A stretch of 26,490 nt of DNA from assembly GCA_002329245.1 (NCBI GenBank), contig DCTG01000227.1:910-27399 (forward strand). Reading direction: 5' to 3'. The stretch comes from Clostridiales bacterium UBA1446 (GTDB taxonomy: Bacteria > Bacillota > Clostridia > Oscillospirales > Oscillospiraceae). This document shows, in pieces, positions 22,637 through 26,490 of this stretch (position 1 is its first letter; every line of letters begins with the position of its first letter). The notes beneath the pieces were generated by a model, which had not been told where the DNA came from, did no database searches, and saw only the letters and a list, made by a program, of their open reading frames with translations. Both the position numbers and the translations under genes were made by a program.

Positions 22637-22964
22637 TGTTCCTGCCCTTCCTTTCGAGGAGGATGTCCCGGATGATTTCAAGCTGGCGGTTTACGTTGGA
22701 AATCTCGCGCACGAAGTCGTCCTTTGTAATATAATCCGCCCGGATGTCCTTGATCTCGCCGGACAGCTCGCCAAGCTTCTCCCTTGTTTCGGTCCGGAAG
22801 GCTGAGAAGTCCTTTTCGCTGACCTTATTTGTTTCAAGCGCGTGGATATCCTTTACACACTTATCAAGGAGCGACATGGTTCGCTTCAAGAAATAGGCGA
22901 CCACAAGGAGAAGCACTAGGCCAACCGGCCCCAGGAGTGCATTATACAGAGTTGTCGCGTCCAT
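22629..22964 (-). CDS. DUF2730-like membrane-anchored coiled-coil protein
   Basis: 111 residues: one N-terminal transmembrane segment (about 12-30, PVGLVLLLVVAYFL), followed by a long charged coiled coil (40-110). This is the DUF2730/gp25-like pattern of Mu-like phages. ACAGGTG precedes the ATG. It is the first gene after the promoter at 23013-23042, so it opens the middle operon. Function unknown. Confidence 0.7.
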   Translation of the reverse strand: MDATTLYNALLGPVGLVLLLVVAYFLKRTMSLLDKCVKDIHALETNKVSEKDFSAFRTETREKLGELSGEIKDIRADYITKDDFVREISNVNRQLEIIRDILLERKGRNNG

Positions 22965-23012
22965 AAATCACCTGTCCGTATGTTTTGTTGGGTGACGGAC
23001 TATGCCGCCAGT

Positions 23013-23042
23013 ATTGTAACGTGCAATTTTTTAAGAGGTCAA
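23013..23042 (-). promoter_or_regulatory. Sigma-A promoter for the middle/late operon
   Basis: -35 TTGACC (23037-23042), 18-bp spacer, -10 TACAAT (23013-23018), reading on the minus strand, with a probable start near 23006. It lies in the only long gap between the Mor-family gene and the downstream block. Near-consensus elements suggest it can work with modest help. Confidence 0.75.
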
Positions 23043-23057
23043 TTCAAAGCACTTGAA
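23043..23057. promoter_or_regulatory. Dyad centred near -44, candidate Mor-type activator site
   Basis: TTCAA-AGCAC-TTGAA is a perfect 5-bp inverted repeat with a 5-bp centre. Its midpoint (23050) is about 44 bp upstream of the predicted start. Mor of phage Mu binds a dyad centred near -43.5. The position match is independent of the sequence and supports activation by the Mor-family protein encoded just upstream. Confidence 0.55.
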
Positions 23058-23085
23058 AAAAATGTTTGAATGAAGTTTTAAGCGG

Positions 23086-23397
23086 TTACCCAATACCCTC
23101 CTGACCGTCGAGCTGCCTAATGCGCATATCCCGGTCAATGTCCGAGACGATATACCGGACAGCTGCCTCTGACAGTTGGTACTTCGCTGCTAACCTCCTA
23201 TAATTCGTTCCATCGAATTCCCGGCGGATATCCTCGTTGCGCGCCGCGCGAACGAAGCTATCTTTCTTTTGTACATAAACCATAGTTCCGCCGTAGATCT
23301 CGACAAGCTTGGCATAGGCTTCCGGTCCAATCAGGTCAAGGAGGCGCCGCTGATCCTCGGTTAGCCCCTGGAAATATAACTCCTGTCGTTCATCCAT
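23086..23397 (-). CDS. Mor-family transcription activator
   Basis: 103 residues. The dimerisation part contains LIGPEAYAKLVEIYGGTMVYV, and the helix-turn-helix NYRRLAAKYQLSEAAVRYIV (66-84) follows the strand-turn. This is the Mor/C family pattern; Mor activates the middle promoter of Mu. The start overlaps the GemA-like stop by one base (TAATG). A promoter and dyad lie just downstream. No paralogous C gene appears in the window. Confidence 0.88.
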   Translation of the reverse strand: MDERQELYFQGLTEDQRRLLDLIGPEAYAKLVEIYGGTMVYVQKKDSFVRAARNEDIRREFDGTNYRRLAAKYQLSEAAVRYIVSDIDRDMRIRQLDGQEGIG

Positions 23398-23915
23398 TAA
23401 TATCCGCCCTCCTTTGCCTTTGCGCGGCTTTCCGCGGATCGGACATATCGCTTCAGTTGCTCGATCAGCTTCCCGCCCGCCTCAAATGTAATCCACTTCA
23501 TGGGATCTTTCGTTCCGACGTCTATCTCCAAAATCCTCCGAATTGCTCCGCACATGCGCTCTCCAGGCGGGGTTCCAGCCCGGTCATCAAGTTCACAGAG
23601 CCGGTAAATCAGCCGCCATGCGTAAGCCTTTTGCTTCTCGGTCATCATACCGGCCGAAGCTTCGGACGCCTTCTCCCTATGGGGTACCCTATCCCTTTTG
23701 AGGGGGACCCGGCGGTTTCCCATCCGCATGAGCCGCAGCAACTCCCGCTCTACAATCTGGAACTCCTCGCTGGTAAGCTCCCTTACTGAGATTTTCCCCG
23801 TATGGTTATATACAAGAGCATGGAGATCATCCTCCTTGTTGCCTCGATCCAGGATGTCGGCGCCGGCACCGAGAGAATAAACGCGCTTAATCTGCTCTTT
23901 CGTGATCGCTGCCAT
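23397..23915 (-). CDS. GemA/gp16-like regulatory protein
   Basis: 172 residues. An N-terminal helical segment (KEQIKRVYSLGAGADIL) and the GMMTEKQKAYAWRLIYRLCEL segment match the gp16/GemA-like (DUF1018) family of Mu-like phages, an early gene linked to host supercoiling or gene expression. AAGGAGGTG precedes the ATG at 23915. It lies directly before Mor, as gemA does in Mu. Confidence 0.82.
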   Translation of the reverse strand: MAAITKEQIKRVYSLGAGADILDRGNKEDDLHALVYNHTGKISVRELTSEEFQIVERELLRLMRMGNRRVPLKRDRVPHREKASEASAGMMTEKQKAYAWRLIYRLCELDDRAGTPPGERMCGAIRRILEIDVGTKDPMKWITFEAGGKLIEQLKRYVRSAESRAKAKEGGY

Positions 23916-23961
23916 AGTGCACCTCCTTGCTGCAAGCTAAATCCCGCTGTTATACAGCTTC

Positions 23962-24468
23962 TCAGCCGGCATCGGCAAGATTCTGTTTGTTCGTCTCGTA
24001 CCAGAAAGTGTCGTCCTTCTTCAAACTGGCTCCGCTGGCAATGATTTGCGCCTCCGGATAGGTCTTCAGGACCTCCTTATTGACTGTTTCCGAAACCTTG
24101 ATGCAGTCGTCCATACCAAGCTTACGCAGGTTGTCGATAATCTTCTCCATCAACGCCGGCTTTATGACGACGGATGTGGACGCCCGGAAGCCGAGTTCGC
24201 CGAATGTAAGCGTGCGGGTCTTCGCGGATTTAAAATCCGGGCGGTTAAGTTCCGCGAAAGTCTTCAGCTGTTTGCCCAGTTCGATAATCTGAGCCCGGAG
24301 TGGCGCGCAGGCCCGGTCCGCACGCTCTTTGATTTGGTTGATTTCGATGTTCATGTCGCCTTCTATTTTGGCGATTTCAATCTCTGCACGTGCAATCTCC
24401 ATGAGTGCTCGGTCAGCGTCTTCCCAGCTCTGGAGTTGCTGCGGATCCGGCAGCCTTGTTCTTGCCAT
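23962..24468 (-). CDS. Gam-like host-nuclease inhibitor
   Basis: 168 residues. Mu Gam binds DNA ends and shields them from host exonucleases during transposition. The coiled-coil N-terminal half (ALMEIARAEIEIAKIEGDMN, then IKERADRACAPLRAQI) and the segment TRTLTFGELGFRASTSVVIKP match the Gam family. AGGAGGTATATCAA precedes the ATG. It lies in the early block after the MuB-like gene, as in Mu. Confidence 0.9.
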   Translation of the reverse strand: MARTRLPDPQQLQSWEDADRALMEIARAEIEIAKIEGDMNIEINQIKERADRACAPLRAQIIELGKQLKTFAELNRPDFKSAKTRTLTFGELGFRASTSVVIKPALMEKIIDNLRKLGMDDCIKVSETVNKEVLKTYPEAQIIASGASLKKDDTFWYETNKQNLADAG

Positions 24469-24544
24469 TTGATATACCTCCTGTCTTTTTTAATCCCCAC
24501 TCTGCATTTCTACGGGCTTGTGACCGTCACCGGCTGCATTAAGG

Positions 24545-24565
24545 AGGGGGCGGGAAGTGCCCCCT
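24545..24565 (-). other. GC-rich hairpin in the early-gene spacer
   Basis: AGGGGGC/GCCCCCT arms of 7 bp with a 7-nt loop lie in the 123-bp gap before the Gam-like gene. CCTTAATG follows on the minus strand, so there is no U-tract. It could limit readthrough or stability between the two early transcripts. Confidence 0.4.
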
Positions 24566-24591
24566 ATGAAATTAGCTTTTTGCGGGAAATC

Positions 24592-24819
24592 CTAATTACC
24601 CCAGTAACTGTTTTGATGCTTTTGACGGATGCCGTTGAGTAAATTTTCTTGCTGCGGAGCGGAATCAGACTCCTTTTGTCCGGTGAGCTCTTCGGCACGC
24701 TGATCAGGCAATCCCAATAGTTCCGCGGTTATGGTCATGAGATGCAAGGCAACCCGGTCTGTCAACTTGATCGGCTGTCCGCAGAAAGGGCATGGATCAC
24801 CGGTTTTTAGCGCTTTCAT
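24592..24819 (-). CDS. Small early protein with a CPFCG motif
   Basis: 75 residues. CPFCGQPI near the N-terminus is half of a zinc ribbon; no second Cys pair is present, so zinc binding would need a partner or dimer. AGGAGGTTTAACTG precedes the ATG, and the start overlaps the end of the previous gene. Function unknown. Confidence 0.65.
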   Translation of the reverse strand: MKALKTGDPCPFCGQPIKLTDRVALHLMTITAELLGLPDQRAEELTGQKESDSAPQQENLLNGIRQKHQNSYWGN

Positions 24820-25201
24820 CAGTTAAACCTCCTACAGTGTCTTCAGCCTGCTTCAGGAAGTAATCTGGCCAGCTCGTAGGGCCGTCTGCGATCTGCTGAA
24901 GGAGATGACCTGCTTCCTTTAAAGCATGTTGCAGGATGACATTTTTCCTCCTGAGTTCTGCGTTTTCAGCGGTGAGGCCTCCAATGAGATTGGTCAGCGA
25001 GGCGGGGAGCGGCTTATCCCGAAGCTGTTCAATCTCTTCTGGCGAGAAACCAGAGTCCTCGTATTTTGCGAGGCGACGCAATTTTATGGCTACCTCGCAC
25101 CATTTACCCGCGTTAACGCACCCGCGCTTACAGTCATTATCAAGTCCACAGAGTTCCCAGGGATCGTCGTTGCGCCAAGATTCACGCGTCAGCCTCTCCA
25201 T
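24797..25201 (-). CDS. Early phage protein with a Cys cluster and a coiled coil
   Basis: 134 residues. Cys18, Cys24, Cys28 and Cys35 could hold one metal ion. The phage-typical segment LRRLAKYEDSGFSPEEIEQL follows, then a coiled coil (LTAENAELRRKNVILQHALK). It starts 4 bp after the MuB-like stop, with AAGGTGTGA upstream. Such YEDTGLTPEEI proteins are widespread in Firmicutes phages without known function. Confidence 0.65.
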   Translation of the reverse strand: MERLTRESWRNDDPWELCGLDNDCKRGCVNAGKWCEVAIKLRRLAKYEDSGFSPEEIEQLRDKPLPASLTNLIGGLTAENAELRRKNVILQHALKEAGHLLQQIADGPTSWPDYFLKQAEDTVGGLTDESAKNR

Positions 25202-25205
25202 CGGC

Positions 25206-26132
25206 TCACACCTTCAGGCCCATGTGCTTGGCCATTGCCACCAAGCCTTCGTAACTGGTGTTGGCGTTGTCTAGGGCATTGTAGTATAGGTTGACAGTTC
25301 CGCGGATGGCCTGCGTGCTGCACGCAACGCCGTAAAGAAAATCGATCTCCGGTTCCTTACCGGCCAGATCTGGGAAAAGCAGCCTGATGTCGTCACGCTT
25401 GATGCAGGTCGTATCGTAAACCTTCTTCCGGCGGGTTCGGGACGAAATCTGTGCAAACTCAGCTTTTTTCTTTCCGCCCATATTGTTGACGGTTTCCGTG
25501 TTTCCGACCAAGGCAATTCCCAATGTCTGTCCCTGTTCGGCAAAATAGTCCGAAAAGGCCCGTAGTGCCTCCAACGTCTTGATCGGACAATGCTGAGCCT
25601 CATCTATGATGATCACCATACCGTCCCGGAGTTTTCCCGCGATGCCAAACCACATTTCGTCGACTCTTTTCTCGGAGACGTTGAGCTTGTCGCATAAGAC
25701 CCGAAGCAGACTGCGAACGGTTACGAGGCAGGGATTAACCGCGATGTAGATACTGTCGCTCGGATGATCCCGGACATAACGCTTTGACGCCATTGTTTTA
25801 CCAATTCCAGCTGCACCGCAGGATATGGCCAAGCCGCCCTGAAGCTGACAATTACGTATGTCCTCATAAACCTTGGTGCTGATGCTCGTCGGCGCGTAGC
25901 CCATAGTCGTCGCGCCGGAAGGCTGCGCGGCCGCCTCTGCTTTTAACTCAAAATAGCTGTTCAGCTTGGCAAACTGCGCCTCAACATCGCCTTTGTAGGT
26001 GCCTTTACGTAACTGCGAAATGATTGCCGCCGAGATCCCGATTTGCTGACAGGCCTTGCTCTGGCTACCGAGCTTCGCTTCTAATTCAGCAAATCTTTTT
26101 AGCGCGAGATTTTGCTCTTCTGTAAAAAACAT
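25206..26132 (-). CDS. MuB-like AAA ATPase, transposition target selector
   Basis: 308 residues. An N-terminal helix-turn-helix (about 22-48, KACQQIGISAAIISQLRKG) is followed by an AAA domain with Walker A GAAGIGKT (106-113) and Walker B MVIIIDEAQHC (about 172-182). NTETVNN looks like sensor 1. MuB-type proteins bind DNA with ATP and hand a target to the transposase, while avoiding the phage's own DNA. GAAGGAGG precedes the ATG, and the gene follows the probable transposase by 18 bp. Confidence 0.92.
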   Translation of the reverse strand: MFFTEEQNLALKRFAELEAKLGSQSKACQQIGISAAIISQLRKGTYKGDVEAQFAKLNSYFELKAEAAAQPSGATTMGYAPTSISTKVYEDIRNCQLQGGLAISCGAAGIGKTMASKRYVRDHPSDSIYIAVNPCLVTVRSLLRVLCDKLNVSEKRVDEMWFGIAGKLRDGMVIIIDEAQHCPIKTLEALRAFSDYFAEQGQTLGIALVGNTETVNNMGGKKKAEFAQISSRTRRKKVYDTTCIKRDDIRLLFPDLAGKEPEIDFLYGVACSTQAIRGTVNLYYNALDNANTSYEGLVAMAKHMGLKV

Positions 26133-26150
26133 TACTTTCCTCCTTCTCTT

Positions 26151-26490
26151 TTATTTCCTGCGTTTCTCCGCGTTTTGATTCATGCGGTTTATATCGATGA
26201 TCACGCCGGTCTCACTGCCGCCGGAAGCCTTACGAAGCGGTTCCTCGCCGGCGCTGACCGGTATGATGACCTTTGATTGATTGATGATAAAGCCCTCTTT
26301 ACCCGCATGCGCACGTCGTATCTGCATGTCCAGCACATCGATGCGCTGTGACGCAGGAACCAGCTCACGAAGCTCTCGGAGCTTGCCCCTGACCCGCTTC
26401 TTAGCCGCGCGGATCGTCTCCTGAGCAGCTGAAACGGCCTCCGGCGTGTCGCTGAAGAGAAGGGTAGTGGATAATGCCATCGGCGCGGTG
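26151..26490 (-). CDS. C-terminal end of the probable MuA-type transposase (partial)
   Basis: The frame is open to the window edge, so the internal ATG at 26480 need not be the start. At least 113 residues are visible, mostly charged helices (AAQETIRAAKKRVRGKLREL) ending NRMNQNAEKRRK. The DDE catalytic core would lie beyond the window. Position directly before the MuB-like gene is what supports the call; the visible residues alone do not. Confidence 0.55.
   Translation of the reverse strand, partial: TAPMALSTTLLFSDTPEAVSAAQETIRAAKKRVRGKLRELRELVPASQRIDVLDMQIRRAHAGKEGFIINQSKVIIPVSAGEEPLRKASGGSETGVIIDINRMNQNAEKRRK

Noticed and set aside
24470..24591. A small gene in the gap before the Gam-like gene
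   Set aside because: The only ATG frame there ends after eight residues and has no supporting features.

Overview
The window is almost entirely the right-hand part of a transposable (Mu-like) prophage of a Gram-positive, Clostridia-like host. It is read from high to low coordinates, and every recognisable phage gene is on the minus strand. Three things suggest a Firmicutes host: strong AGGAGG-type ribosome binding sites, Firmicutes-type siphophage structural families (Gp15, GP20 scaffold, SPP1 gp6-like portal, minor capsid protein 2, YorD-like protein, LL-H-type holin), and an interrupted surface-protein gene of gut-Clostridia style at the far end. I see no tRNA, rRNA or CRISPR array.

Layout in transcription order. 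26490-24592: the end of a probable MuA-type transposase, a MuB-like AAA ATPase, and two small Cys-containing proteins. 24468-23086: Gam-like DNA-end protector, GemA-like protein, and a Mor-family activator. 23057-23013: a good sigma-A promoter with a dyad immediately upstream, centred near -44, which is where Mor binds in Mu. 22964-21743: small middle genes (DUF2730-like, a winged-helix-like protein, DUF3486/gp27-like). 21742-20553: a NusG/LoaP-type specialised elongation factor flanked by a 367-bp spacer and a 334-bp structured leader. 20552-8888: terminase, portal, MuF-type protein, scaffold, capsid, head-tail joining and tail genes of a long-tailed siphovirus (no sheath gene). 8875-2201: tape measure, distal tail, a glycine-rich tail-tip protein, a fibre and small accessory genes. 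2129-954: holin and a C39-like endolysin. 953-704: non-coding right end with a bidirectional terminator and two 22-bp tandem repeats that look like transposase-binding sites. 703-1: host DNA, an open reading frame cut by the phage.

Working model. Early genes replicate the phage by transposition. The Mor-family protein switches on the promoter near 23013. The NusG/LoaP-like factor is then made and may load at the hairpins in the leader at 20553-20886, letting polymerase read about 20 kb of late genes through at least two internal intrinsic-terminator-like hairpins (15374-15399 and 2145-2169). In Mu this switch is made by the Mor paralogue C; no second Mor/C gene is visible here. Other notable points are a MuF protein with a C-terminal HExxH zincin-like domain followed directly by a 52-residue gene, and the prophage-host junction itself.

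All family calls come from reading the translated proteins by eye; no database search was possible.
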